NCBI GenBank assembly: GCA_020853705.1
Contig: JADYYK010000146.1
Coordinates: forward strand, 62,001-126,000
Direction: 5' to 3'
Source of the DNA: Deltaproteobacteria bacterium
GTDB taxonomy: Bacteria; Myxococcota_A; Polyangia; Haliangiales; JADYYK01
DNA: 64,000 nt
This document shows positions 36,041-44,011 of the stretch, in pieces. The notes beneath the pieces were generated by a model. That model was not told the origin of the DNA, did not search any database, and worked only from the letters and a program-made list of their open reading frames with translations. Every line of letters begins with the position of its first letter. The first letter of the stretch is position 1. Made by a program: the position numbers and the translations under genes.

Positions 36041-37275
36041 TCGCTCTTCTCCTTGACCTTCTGTCCGCTCTTCAGCTTGGCGGAGGGCGCCGACACGATG
36101 CGCGTGCCCGGGGGCGGGCCGGCCTTGACCTCGAAGCCACCACCCAGCTCCGGTCCCAGCACGACCTGGACCTGGCGCACCACCCCATCCTCGATCACGA
36201 ACACGACCTTCTGCCCATCGCGATCCACCACGGCGTCCCTGGGCACCACCGGCTTGGGCTTGGCCTTCAGGGCCTCGGGATCCAGCGCCTCGGTCAGGAA
36301 GCTGACCCGCGCCGCCATGTCGGGGATGACGCCGCCCTTGATGACGTCGGCCATCGGCTCGGCGAACTTGACCTTCACCGTGACCGCCGCCTTGGCGCGA
36401 TCGATGCGCTTGGAGACCTCCACCGTCTCGCCGGGATAGCGCCGGTCGGGGAAGGCATCGAGCACGATCTCGCAGGGGCCCGGCACCTTGACCAGGCCGA
36501 GGCGCGACTCCGGCACGTCGGTCTCGACCAGCATGCTGTTGAAGTCCGCCATCTCGGCGATGACGTTCAGCGTGGGCGACACCACCTCACCGACCTGGGC
36601 CGGCTTGCCGACGATGGTGCCATCGATGGGCGCCACCACACGGCCGTACTGCAGCTCGACCCGGCGCGAGGCCACGTCGGTGGCAGAGGCGCGCACCTCG
36701 GCCTCGGCGGCCTTGACCTGCTCGCTGAGCGAGCGCACCCGCGCCTCCAGATCCTCCACCGTGGCCTTGGTGCCGACACCACGATCGACCAGCGCGCGCT
36801 CGCGCACGAGCTGCACCTTGGCCTCCTCCAGCTGGGCCTGCGCGGTGCCGACGCGGGCCCGCGCGGCGTTGACCCGCGAGCTGGCCGAGTTGATGGCGCT
36901 GGCGTTCATGGCCACGTCGAGGTCGACGATGGGATCGCCGGCCTTGACCACCGAGCCCTCGTGGACGTGGACCTTGGTGATCCGGCTCGACAGCTGGGCG
37001 CCGACCTTGGCGGTGACCTGGGCCACCACATAGCCAGTCGAGCTCAGCTCGGTGGAGCCCTGGGAGGGCGACAGCAGCGAGATCTCGGTCGCCACCACCT
37101 CGGTCTTCCACAGCCGGGACGTGATGTAGGGATACACATAGAACCACCCCACCGCGGCGAGCACGGCCAGGACCACCAGCACGATGAGGACGCGGGTGGT
37201 GCGGCCCCGGGTCTCCGGGTTGACCTCGCGCGGGATGGTGAGCGACTTCAGATCGTGCGACAGCTGATCGGACAT
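36037..37275 (-). CDS. Periplasmic adaptor (HlyD/MacA-type, membrane fusion protein)
   Basis: 412 residues. One N-terminal membrane helix at about 28-50 (RVLIVLVVLAVLAAVGWFYVY), then a lipoyl half-motif (GYVVAQVTAKVGAQLSSRITKVHVHEGSVVKAGDPIVDLD), a helical hairpin of about 100 residues with heptads (VRERALVDRGVGTKATVEDLE...), the second lipoyl half (GRVVAPIDGTIVGKPAQVGE) and beta-barrel/MP domains to the end. It would link the inner membrane permeases to an outer membrane channel, but no TolC-like gene is visible in this window. First gene of the operon. Confidence 0.93.
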   Translation of the reverse strand: MSDQLSHDLKSLTIPREVNPETRGRTTRVLIVLVVLAVLAAVGWFYVYPYITSRLWKTEVVATEISLLSPSQGSTELSSTGYVVAQVTAKVGAQLSSRITKVHVHEGSVVKAGDPIVDLDVAMNASAINSASSRVNAARARVGTAQAQLEEAKVQLVRERALVDRGVGTKATVEDLEARVRSLSEQVKAAEAEVRASATDVASRRVELQYGRVVAPIDGTIVGKPAQVGEVVSPTLNVIAEMADFNSMLVETDVPESRLGLVKVPGPCEIVLDAFPDRRYPGETVEVSKRIDRAKAAVTVKVKFAEPMADVIKGGVIPDMAARVSFLTEALDPEALKAKPKPVVPRDAVVDRDGQKVVFVIEDGVVRQVQVVLGPELGGGFEVKAGPPPGTRIVSAPSAKLKSGQKVKEKSE

Positions 37276-37404
37276 TTTGGGCTTTGATCCGTGCGTCCAG
37301 CGAAGGCGCGCAGCTTAGCATGGGGGTCTGACATCGCTGCGCGCTTCGATGTGAAGCTGCCGCCCCGGGGTTCACCGATTCCTTCATGCCGGTCCGTCCG
37401 GTGG

Positions 37405-37435
37405 GTCCGGCCCGCCGGACGTCGTCCGGCCGGAC
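37405..37435. repeat. Cluster of TCCGG/CCGGA inverted repeats in 303-bp intergenic region
   Basis: Between the adaptor start (37275) and the next ATG (37579) lies a 303-bp gap without a gene. It holds GTCCGGCCCGCCGGAC (37405-37420, 7-bp arms) and GTCCGGCCGGAC (37424-37435, a full palindrome), with further TCCGG copies at about 37396 and 37483. It could be an operator or a terminator stem between divergent units. A GGAGAG ribosome site sits 9-14 nt before the downstream ATG. Confidence 0.5.
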
Positions 37436-37578
37436 AAGCGCGCCGCAGGAGCCCGAAGCCCGCGGATTCCGCCGCGCAACTGTCCGGCACGCGTACTGCT
37501 TTGTCCTCGCTCGTCGCGACACGACACAGCACGAGACGAGACAGCAAGCAGACCGACGGACGAAGGAGAGGACAACAC

Positions 37579-37890
37579 ATGGACGACAAGCGGACGAGCT
37601 ATCCGGATGCCCGCAAGCGTGAGGTCTACGCCCTCATCAAGCGGGAGTCGGAGGACAAGGAGAAGTGGGTGCGCTGCGGCATCGGCTTCGTGAACCGGGA
37701 CGAGTCGATCACCCTGGTGCTCGACACCCTGCCCGCCCAGGGCGGCCGCCTGATGGTGCGCCGCTGGGAGAGCCACGAGGAGAAGGAGCGCCGCTTCGCC
37801 GCGCGCCGCAACGGCCAGGCCGGCGCCTACGCCGGGGCCAGCAACGACAACCACGACAGCGACAGCCTGTTCGGCTCGTCGCACGGATGA
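37579..37890 (+). CDS. Small acidic-tailed hypothetical protein
   Basis: 103 residues, start ATG 37579 with GGAGAG upstream. The body is MDDKRTSYPDARKREVYALI followed by KEKWVRCGIGFVNRDESITLVLDTLPAQGGRLMVRRW, compact and basic-acidic, then a low-complexity Gly/Ala/Asn/Asp tail (NDNHDSDSLFGSSHG). No signal, no membrane segment. The beta-strand pattern around VRCGIGFVNRDESITLVLD suggests a small OB- or SH3-like barrel, which I cannot confirm. It precedes the ComEA-like gene by 14 bp. Confidence 0.65.
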   Translation: MDDKRTSYPDARKREVYALIKRESEDKEKWVRCGIGFVNRDESITLVLDTLPAQGGRLMVRRWESHEEKERRFAARRNGQAGAYAGASNDNHDSDSLFGSSHG

Positions 37891-37904
37891 AAGGACCTAC
37901 GCAC

Positions 37905-38354
37905 ATGACCGAGACGACGATGGCAACGCGGATGATGGCGACCACGATGGCGACGACGATGGCGACGCGGATGACGGCGACGAAGCGGGCGGCCTCCCTG
38001 GTGGCGGTCTTCCTGGGCCTCATCCTGATGGCGGGCAGCGCGGGGGCGGAGGGCAAGCAGCCGACCTTCAACGGCACCGTGAACCTCAACACCGCGACGA
38101 TGGACGAGCTGACCGAGCTGCCCGGGGTCGGGCCCTCCAAGGCCGAGGCCATCCTGGCCTTCCGCAAGGCGCGCGGCGGCTTCAAGAAGGTGGAGGACCT
38201 GATGAAGGTGAAGGGGATCGGGCGCAAGACCTTCCAGAAGCTGCGCCCGTTCCTGGCCCTCAGCGGCCCCGGCCTGACCAAGCGCGGGCCCGAGGCCGCG
38301 CTGGCCGCCCCGCGCAGCCAGGGCAAGAAGGGGCGTGAGGCGAGTCAGGACTGA
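37905..38354 (+). CDS. ComEA-like helix-hairpin-helix DNA-binding protein
   Basis: 149 residues. The C-terminal part is a double HhH, VNLNTATMDELTELPGVGPSKAEAILAFRKARGGFKKVEDLMKVKGIGRKTFQKLRPFL, the standard ComEA C-terminal DNA-binding domain. A membrane/signal segment AASLVAVFLGLILMAGSAGA precedes it. The N-terminus is unusual: several ATG codons in a row (MATRMMATTMATTMATRM) due to a repeated ATGGCGACG unit, so any of five ATGs could initiate; a later one at about 37971 gives a normal N-region. By family it binds DNA at the envelope during uptake. Ends 11 bp before a strong terminator. Confidence 0.9.
   Translation: MTETTMATRMMATTMATTMATRMTATKRAASLVAVFLGLILMAGSAGAEGKQPTFNGTVNLNTATMDELTELPGVGPSKAEAILAFRKARGGFKKVEDLMKVKGIGRKTFQKLRPFLALSGPGLTKRGPEAALAAPRSQGKKGREASQD
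37920..37980 (+). repeat. ATGGCGACG-type tandem repeat at gene start
   Basis: Five imperfect copies of an about 12-bp unit beginning ATGGCGACG (ATGGCAACGCGG, ATGGCGACCACG, ATGGCGACGACG, ATGGCGACGCGG, ATGACGGCGACG) at the start of the ComEA-like gene, producing nested ATG codons in frame. Confidence 0.75.
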
Positions 38355-38365
38355 CGGAGGCTGGT

Positions 38366-38434
38366 TCGGGCTCGCTCTGGTGTCAGGCGCGCACTCCCCC
38401 GCGTCGCTGCACCACCAGAGCGGGCCCGGTTTTT
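38366..38434 (+). terminator. Intrinsic terminator after ComEA-like gene
   Basis: A long stem: CGCTCTGGTG (38373-38382) pairs perfectly with CACCAGAGCG (38413-38422); the arms extend by seven more pairs including two G-T wobbles (38366-38372 with 38423-38429), and five T residues follow at 38430-38434. The loop is about 30 nt. One of the few T-tailed terminators in the window. It ends the ComEA-like transcript and lies just before the opposite-strand cupin stop. Confidence 0.85.
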
Positions 38435-38448
38435 CCGTTCGCTTCCAG

Positions 38449-38766
38449 CTAGGGCTTCGGTGCCATGAACACCAGCACCGCCGCCCGCGCCGCGCTGCGA
38501 TTGACGATCCCGTGCGACAGCCCCGCCGGCGCCAGCACGGCCTGGCCCGCGGCCACGGTGGCGACCTCGTCACCCACGCTGGCCTCGACGGCGCCCTCCA
38601 GCACCGCATAGATCTTGTCGGCGCCCTCGTGGGCGTGCGGCTTCTGGGCCTGGCCGGGCTCCAGACAGTAGACGTCGCAGAAGAAGCGCGGCGTCTCGAA
38701 CAGGTTCAGCTTCTGCATCTTGTCGGCGCCGAAGCGCCGGGTGTCCTGGAAGCTCTTGATGTCCAC
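38449..38766 (-). CDS. Small cupin-domain protein
   Basis: 105 residues from the GTG at 38766 (an internal ATG at MQKLNLFE is alternative). Single cupin barrel: motif 1 is PHAHEGADKIYAVLEGAVEASVGDE with His, His, Glu and Lys/Ile positions, motif 2 is LAPAGLSHGIVNRS with the metal His. A metal-binding role is likely; substrate unknown. Divergent from the M20 peptidase gene with 6 bp between start codons, a hint of joint control. Confidence 0.85.
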   Translation of the reverse strand: MDIKSFQDTRRFGADKMQKLNLFETPRFFCDVYCLEPGQAQKPHAHEGADKIYAVLEGAVEASVGDEVATVAAGQAVLAPAGLSHGIVNRSAARAAVLVFMAPKP

Positions 38767-38772
38767 CGCGAG

Positions 38773-40152
38773 ATGATAACGCGCTACCCTGCCCCCGTGG
38801 CCGACCCCGTGACGCTCGAGGCACACGCCCTCGACCTCCTCATCCAGCTCATCCGCATCGACACCACCAACCCACCTGGCGGCGAGCGCCCGGCGGCCGA
38901 GCTGTGCGCGCGCGAGTTCGCCGCCGCCGGCATCCCGGCCGAGCTGCTCGAGATGGCGCCCTACCGCACCAACGTGGTCGCGCGCCTCGCCGGCAGCGGG
39001 GGCGGCGCGCCGCTCTTGCTGGCGGCCCACCTCGATGTCGTCCCGGCGGCGATGAAGGACGGCTGGAGGCACCACCCGTTCGCGGCCGTGATCGACAACG
39101 GCTACCTGTTCGGGCGCGGCACCATCGACATGAAAAACATGGCCGCGATGTCGGTCGCCACCATGTGCGCCCTCGCCCGCGCCGGCATCAAGCCGCGCCG
39201 TGACATCATCTTCGCCGGCGTCGCCGACGAGGAGGTCGGCTGCGATCACGGCTCCAAGTTCCTGGTCGAGCAGCACCCCGACAAGGTGCGCGCCGAGTAC
39301 TGCCTGGGCGAGGTCGGCGGCTTCTCGGTGAACATGCCGGGCAGCGACCGCACCCTGTACCCCATCCAGATCGCCGAGAAGGGGATCTGCTGGTTCGTGC
39401 TGCGCGCGCGCGGCACCGCCGGCCACGGGTCGATCCCGCGCGAGGACAACGCGCCGGCCCGCCTGGGCGCCGCGGTCGCGCGCCTGGGCAAGACCCGGCT
39501 GCCGCACCGCGTGACCCCGGTGGTCGAGCGCTATGTCGCCGAGCTGGCACGCGCGCAGTCACGCGTGCGCGGCACCGTGCTCAAGGGGCTGCTCAGCCCG
39601 CGGCTGGCCAGCTATGTCCTCAAGGCGCTGCCCAACGCCTCGATGCGGCGCGTGTTCCAGGCCGTGCTGGCCAACACGGTGTCGCCCACCGTGCTGCGCG
39701 CCGGCAGCAAGACCAACGTCATCCCGGCCACCGCCGAGGCCGAGTTCGACGGCCGCACCCTGCCCGGCCAGACCGCGCAGGACCTCATCCGCGAGGTGCG
39801 CGCGGCGCTGGGCCCCGAGTTCGCCGACCTCGAGATCGAGATCCTGCGCGAGCACGGCCCCAGCGTGACCGAGCCGCACGCGTCGCCCCTGTTCGACGCC
39901 ATCGGCGCCACCCTGAAGCAGCACGATCCCCAGGCCACGCCCATCCCGTACATGATCCCCGGCTTCACCGACGCCTCGCAGTGGAACCGCCTGGGCATCC
40001 GCTGCTATGGCTTCTCGCCGGTGCGCTTCGACGCCAAGGACGACGTCCAGTTCGGCGACCTCTACCACGGCGTCAACGAGCGCATCTCGGTGGACGGCTT
40101 CAAGTGGGGGGCCCGGGTGCTGCACGATCTGGTCAAGAGCTTCTGTGCGTGA
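38773..40152 (+). CDS. M20-family metallopeptidase / deacylase
   Basis: 459 residues (GTG at 38797 is an alternative start giving 451). Di-zinc M20 motifs: the first His in LLLAAHLDVVPA with the Asp two residues on, the bridging Asp in GRGTIDMKNMAA, the Glu-Glu pair in GVADEEVG, and a C-terminal His in DLYHGVNERISVDGF. A dimerisation insert lies between about residues 200-330. The N-terminal TTNPPGGE signature is as in ArgE/DapE/carboxypeptidase relatives. It hydrolyses an amide bond of a small peptide or N-acylated amino acid; exact substrate unknown. Confidence 0.92.
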   Translation: MITRYPAPVADPVTLEAHALDLLIQLIRIDTTNPPGGERPAAELCAREFAAAGIPAELLEMAPYRTNVVARLAGSGGGAPLLLAAHLDVVPAAMKDGWRHHPFAAVIDNGYLFGRGTIDMKNMAAMSVATMCALARAGIKPRRDIIFAGVADEEVGCDHGSKFLVEQHPDKVRAEYCLGEVGGFSVNMPGSDRTLYPIQIAEKGICWFVLRARGTAGHGSIPREDNAPARLGAAVARLGKTRLPHRVTPVVERYVAELARAQSRVRGTVLKGLLSPRLASYVLKALPNASMRRVFQAVLANTVSPTVLRAGSKTNVIPATAEAEFDGRTLPGQTAQDLIREVRAALGPEFADLEIEILREHGPSVTEPHASPLFDAIGATLKQHDPQATPIPYMIPGFTDASQWNRLGIRCYGFSPVRFDAKDDVQFGDLYHGVNERISVDGFKWGARVLHDLVKSFCA

Positions 40153-40304
40153 GCCGGCCGCACCCGGTCATCCCGCGCACCTCCTCCCCCCAGCTGCAAC
40201 CTGCCGTCCGCACCTTCTGCCCCCGATCGGTTGCATTCCGGGGTCCTAGCCCCCCGAAATCACGACGACGCAGCCTGGCAAGGCACATGCACCTTGGTGC
40301 GCTC

Positions 40305-41996
40305 ATGTCCCGTCCGAGGTTCCTGATCCGGCCCCTGGTCCTGTCCGTGACGCTGGCCGTGGCGGCCTGCTCCGCCGAGCCGCCCCAGAGCAGCCAGCAG
40401 CACGCCACCGTCACCGGCGACTCGCCGCTGGTCGGCGCCTTCGTGCGCGCATCGATCGACACCGGCGTCCCGGCGGAGCTTCTGGCCAGCCTGGCCTACG
40501 TCGAGACCCGCTTCTCCCAGTCGGTCGGCTATGACTCCGACCTGGCCCACGGCGCCCCGCGCGCGCATGGCGTGATGGCGCTGTCGGTCGGCCCCGCGCG
40601 GGACGTGGCTCGCGCAGCCCGTCTGGCCGGCGTCACCGTGGAGGATCTGCGCCGCGATGCCGCGCTCAACGTGCTCGGCGCCGCGCGCCTGCTGGCGGCC
40701 TATGCGCGCGACCACTACGGCGAGGTCCCGGGCGAGGTCGAGGCCTACCGCCCGGTGCTGGCGCGCTTCGCGGGCGACGACTTCACCGCCGTCACGCTGG
40801 CGCACGACGTGCTGTCGAACCTCGAGCGCGGCATCATCGGCATCGACGACGATGGCCTGCGCATCCTGGTCCCGGCGCGCACGCTGCGCGGCATCGAGGC
40901 GGGGCTCGGGCAGTCCAGCCAGGCGCTCGGCTTCGCGGGGGCCATCTGGAACGCCGCCTACTCGGGGAACTTCCAGTCGGCCTCGCGCGGCGCCGCGCAG
41001 ATCAACAACGTCGTCATCCACACCACGCAGGGCTCCTACGCGGGCACCATCTCGTGGTTCAAGAACCCCGACGCCAACGTCAGCTCGCACTATGTCGTGC
41101 GCTCGTCGGATGGGCAGATCACCCAGATGGTCGATGACTCCGACGTGGCCTGGCACGACGCCTGTTTCAACTCGAACTCGATCGGCATCGAGCACGAGGG
41201 CTTCGTGGCCGACCCCGGGCGCTGGTACACCGAGGCGATGTACACGCAGAGCGCGCGCCTGACCGCGTGGCTGTGCGACCAGTACGGCATCCCCAAGGAC
41301 CGGGCGCACATCCAGGGCCACGGCGAGACCGCCGACTGCTCGGATCACACCGACCCGGGCTCGGGCTGGAACTGGACCCGCTACATGGATCTGGTGCGCG
41401 GCGGCGGCCAGCCCACCGCGCCGGCCTACCAGGCCAGCCTGGTCGGCAAGAGCGACGTGCCGGTGCTGGCCCCGGGCGAGGAGGCGGTGGCCTGGGTCGA
41501 GTACAAGAACGACGGCAGCGCGACCTGGGACATCAACAACACGCGCCTGGGCACCACCGAGCCACAGGATCGCGACAGCGCCTTCTTCAAGGACGGCAAC
41601 TGGCTGGCCAAGAACCGCGCCACCGGCGCCGATCACAGCTATGCCCCGGGCGCCGTGGGCCGCTTCTCGTTCGTGGTCAAGGCGCCCACGGTGGCCCAGA
41701 AGACGGTCTTCCACGAGAAGTTCCGCCTGGTGCAGGAGGGCACGACCTGGTTCGCGCCCGCGGTCGAGCTGACCATCACCGTCGAGCCCAAGGCGACCGT
41801 GACGACGCCCGGGCCGGTGCCCGGTCAGGAGCCCGGCACGGCGCCCGAGGCCGCGGGCGAGGCCGGCGGCGCGTGCGACATCGGCGGCGGCCCCGGCGGC
41901 GCGCACGGCACGGCGGGCGCAGGCGGCGCTGCGCTGGTGCTGCTCATGATCGGGCTGGGAGTGCTGCTGCGGAGCCGGAAGCGGGCGGCGCGCTAG
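40305..41996 (+). CDS. Multi-domain lipoprotein: SLT-like and amidase_2 domains, C-terminal sorting tail
   Basis: 563 residues from the ATG at 40305 (ATG 40287 with AAGG is an alternative). Lipoprotein signal ending AVAACS. Residues about 38-135 have the lytic-transglycosylase-like pattern (VPAELLASLAYVETRFSQSVG, GVMALSVG, LNVLGAARLLAAY). An N-acetylmuramoyl-L-alanine amidase (amidase_2) domain follows at about 230-365: zinc His in NNVVIHTTQG, second His in HIQGHGET, and HTDPGSGWNW. Then comes an Ig-like segment (VPVLAPGEEAVAWVEYKNDGSATWD) similar to N_BRCA1-type domains. The tail is GACDIGGGPGG, a membrane helix and RSRKRAAR, which resembles a weak MYXO-CTERM. It should cleave peptidoglycan peptides at the cell surface. 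Confidence 0.88.
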   Translation: MSRPRFLIRPLVLSVTLAVAACSAEPPQSSQQHATVTGDSPLVGAFVRASIDTGVPAELLASLAYVETRFSQSVGYDSDLAHGAPRAHGVMALSVGPARDVARAARLAGVTVEDLRRDAALNVLGAARLLAAYARDHYGEVPGEVEAYRPVLARFAGDDFTAVTLAHDVLSNLERGIIGIDDDGLRILVPARTLRGIEAGLGQSSQALGFAGAIWNAAYSGNFQSASRGAAQINNVVIHTTQGSYAGTISWFKNPDANVSSHYVVRSSDGQITQMVDDSDVAWHDACFNSNSIGIEHEGFVADPGRWYTEAMYTQSARLTAWLCDQYGIPKDRAHIQGHGETADCSDHTDPGSGWNWTRYMDLVRGGGQPTAPAYQASLVGKSDVPVLAPGEEAVAWVEYKNDGSATWDINNTRLGTTEPQDRDSAFFKDGNWLAKNRATGADHSYAPGAVGRFSFVVKAPTVAQKTVFHEKFRLVQEGTTWFAPAVELTITVEPKATVTTPGPVPGQEPGTAPEAAGEAGGACDIGGGPGGAHGTAGAGGAALVLLMIGLGVLLRSRKRAAR

Positions 41997-42047
41997 TCGC
42001 GACTGCGACGCGGTCCGCGCGAACGCGGCCGCGAGATGGCTGGCGAG

Positions 42048-42200
42048 CTAGTTCGCGGGGCGAGCGTTCGAGGACTGGAGCAGGCGGAAGGCGCGCTGAT
42101 CCTCGCGCGGACCCACCAGCGCGAGCTGCACCAGCACGATGGCGGTGCCCACGGTGTAGTCGGTGACGGTGGTAGCAAGCTTGCTGATGAGTCGGAACAT
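42048..42200 (-). CDS. 50-residue hydrophobic peptide
   Basis: A short minus-strand frame in the gap 41997-42341. ATG at 42200 is preceded by AGGGAGGG about 6 nt upstream, one of the strongest ribosome sites seen. The product is MFRLISKLATTVTDYTVGTA followed by IVLVQLALVGPREDQ and a polar tail ending NARPAN. Residues about 16-30 are hydrophobic, so a short membrane-associated peptide is likely. No family recognised. The region around it (42200-42340) is less G+C-rich than its surroundings, as for a promoter region; the neighbouring FG-GAP gene begins at 42342 on the other strand. Confidence 0.6.
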   Translation of the reverse strand: MFRLISKLATTVTDYTVGTAIVLVQLALVGPREDQRAFRLLQSSNARPAN

Positions 42201-42341
42201 CGACGCCCTCCCTGTGACCTGATAACGAACTATCCCCCGTGGATGTTTCCGCTCTGTGAATCCAAATCGTTCTTTACTACGCGACCGCGATCGATCTTCA
42301 CGTTCTTCGGACTGGGGTTCGTGCCGTGAGCGCGGCGGAGT

Positions 42342-43745
42342 ATGATCAACATCGCCTCCGTGCGCAACTGGTCGAAATCAACGGCCGTCTTTTTCCTGCT
42401 GGTGGCGGGCGTGCTGTGTTTCGGATGTGACGACGACGCAGTTGTCCTCGAGATACGCACGGATCTGACGATTCCTGGGCAGCTCGATGGCCTCTGCATC
42501 GAGGTCAGCGCCCGCGGGGCGACCCCGTTCGCGCGTCGCTATGTGCTGGGCGGCACCGAGGTGCCGGCCCTGCCGGCGACCCTGACCGTGCTACCCGGCG
42601 CGGGCAGCGCCCCGGTGGCGACCGCGCGTGGCTACCGCGACGGCCGCGAGGTGCTGCGCGCGCGCACGGCGCTGTCGTTCGCCGGGGTGTCGCATGCCGC
42701 CCTCGGCCTGCTGCGCTGCGTGGCGGCGCCCGCGGTGGCGACGCTGGCGGTGCGCGACGAGGTGTCCGCGACGGGGGCGCACATCGAGGTGCTGTTCGGG
42801 CGCGGCCGTGCCCACCTGGTGGTGCTCGAGGCCAGCGCGGTGCGGGTGCTGGTCAGTGACGGGGCCGTGCTGATGCCCGAGGTCACCGGTGCGGCGCCCA
42901 CGGTGCCGGCCGGCGTGCGCGCGCTGGCGGCGGCCGATGTCGATGGCGACTGCGATGATGACCTCGTGGTGGTGACCGACAGCGCGGCCGAGCTGTGGCG
43001 CCATGACGGGCGCGGCGGGCTGACGGCAGAGCCGCTGCCGGGGGCCGGGCTCGGTGCGGCGGCGCTGGGCGATGTCGATGGCGACGGCGACGCCGACCTG
43101 GTGCTGGCGGGCGGCGCGCGCGTGCGCCTGCTGGTCAACGATGGCGCGGGCCGCTTCAGCGAGGCGGCCGCCGCGGTGACGCCGGCGCCGACCGACGCCA
43201 CCGCGGTCGACCTGGGCGACTTCACGGGGGACGGGGCCATCGATCTGATCATCGGTCAGGGCAGCGCCGCGCCCGCGCCCGCACGCGCCTATGCCAACGA
43301 CGGCGCCGGCCATCTGGGCGGTGCCGCCTCGGCGGCCTACCTGCCCGAGACGCCGCTCAGCACCCGCGCGGTCACCCTGGCCGACCTCGACGGCGACGGC
43401 GACCTCGACGCCGTGCTGGCCGGCCTCGGCGGCGCCCACCTCTACGTCAATCGCGGCAGCGGTCGCTTCGATGACCGCAGCTTCGAGCGCCTGCCCGCCA
43501 GTACCGACGACCTCGCCGCGGCGGTCACGGGCGACCTCGACGGCGACTGCCTGCCCGAGCTGGCGCTGACCCGCAGCGGCGCCGCCACCAGCCTGCTGAC
43601 CGGCACCGGCACCGGCGCGCTGGCCCCGGCCACCCTGGCCCCGCGCGAGAGCAGCCGCGCCCGCATCGCCGACCTCGACGGCGACGGCCTGCGCGACCTC
43701 ATCCTGGCCGGCGCCACCACCGTCACCTGGGTCGCCGGCCGATGA
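42342..43745 (+). CDS. FG-GAP/VCBS-repeat lipoprotein
   Basis: 467 residues. Signal with lipobox VLCFGC at Cys 29. Residues about 190-467 consist of five to six FG-GAP/VCBS-type repeats with calcium-loop cores DVDGDCDDDLVVV, DVDGDGDADLVLA, DFTGDGAIDLIIG, DLDGDGDLDAVLA, DLDGDCLPELALT, DLDGDGLRDLILA. These form an integrin-like beta-propeller; surface-exposed, possibly ligand-binding. The preceding 160 residues are a separate beta-rich domain. Ends immediately before the hexanucleotide tract. Confidence 0.88.
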   Translation: MINIASVRNWSKSTAVFFLLVAGVLCFGCDDDAVVLEIRTDLTIPGQLDGLCIEVSARGATPFARRYVLGGTEVPALPATLTVLPGAGSAPVATARGYRDGREVLRARTALSFAGVSHAALGLLRCVAAPAVATLAVRDEVSATGAHIEVLFGRGRAHLVVLEASAVRVLVSDGAVLMPEVTGAAPTVPAGVRALAAADVDGDCDDDLVVVTDSAAELWRHDGRGGLTAEPLPGAGLGAAALGDVDGDGDADLVLAGGARVRLLVNDGAGRFSEAAAAVTPAPTDATAVDLGDFTGDGAIDLIIGQGSAAPAPARAYANDGAGHLGGAASAAYLPETPLSTRAVTLADLDGDGDLDAVLAGLGGAHLYVNRGSGRFDDRSFERLPASTDDLAAAVTGDLDGDCLPELALTRSGAATSLLTGTGTGALAPATLAPRESSRARIADLDGDGLRDLILAGATTVTWVAGR

Positions 43746-43751
43746 CGAGTT

Positions 43752-43985
<234 letters not shown>

Positions 43986-44011
43986 CTCGCGCGCTTCGCG
44001 CGCCGCGCCGC

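Noticed and set aside
40230..40260. CCGGGGTCCTAGCCCCCCG hairpin upstream of the amidase gene
   Set aside because: Short G/C arms without T-run and situated before the lipoprotein start; could be chance in this composition, so not listed as terminator.
42230..42499. Minus-strand frame opposite the start of the FG-GAP lipoprotein
   Set aside because: It shows no signal, motif or ribosome site and overlaps the lipoprotein signal peptide; unlike the 50-residue frame at 42048-42200 it has no supporting context.
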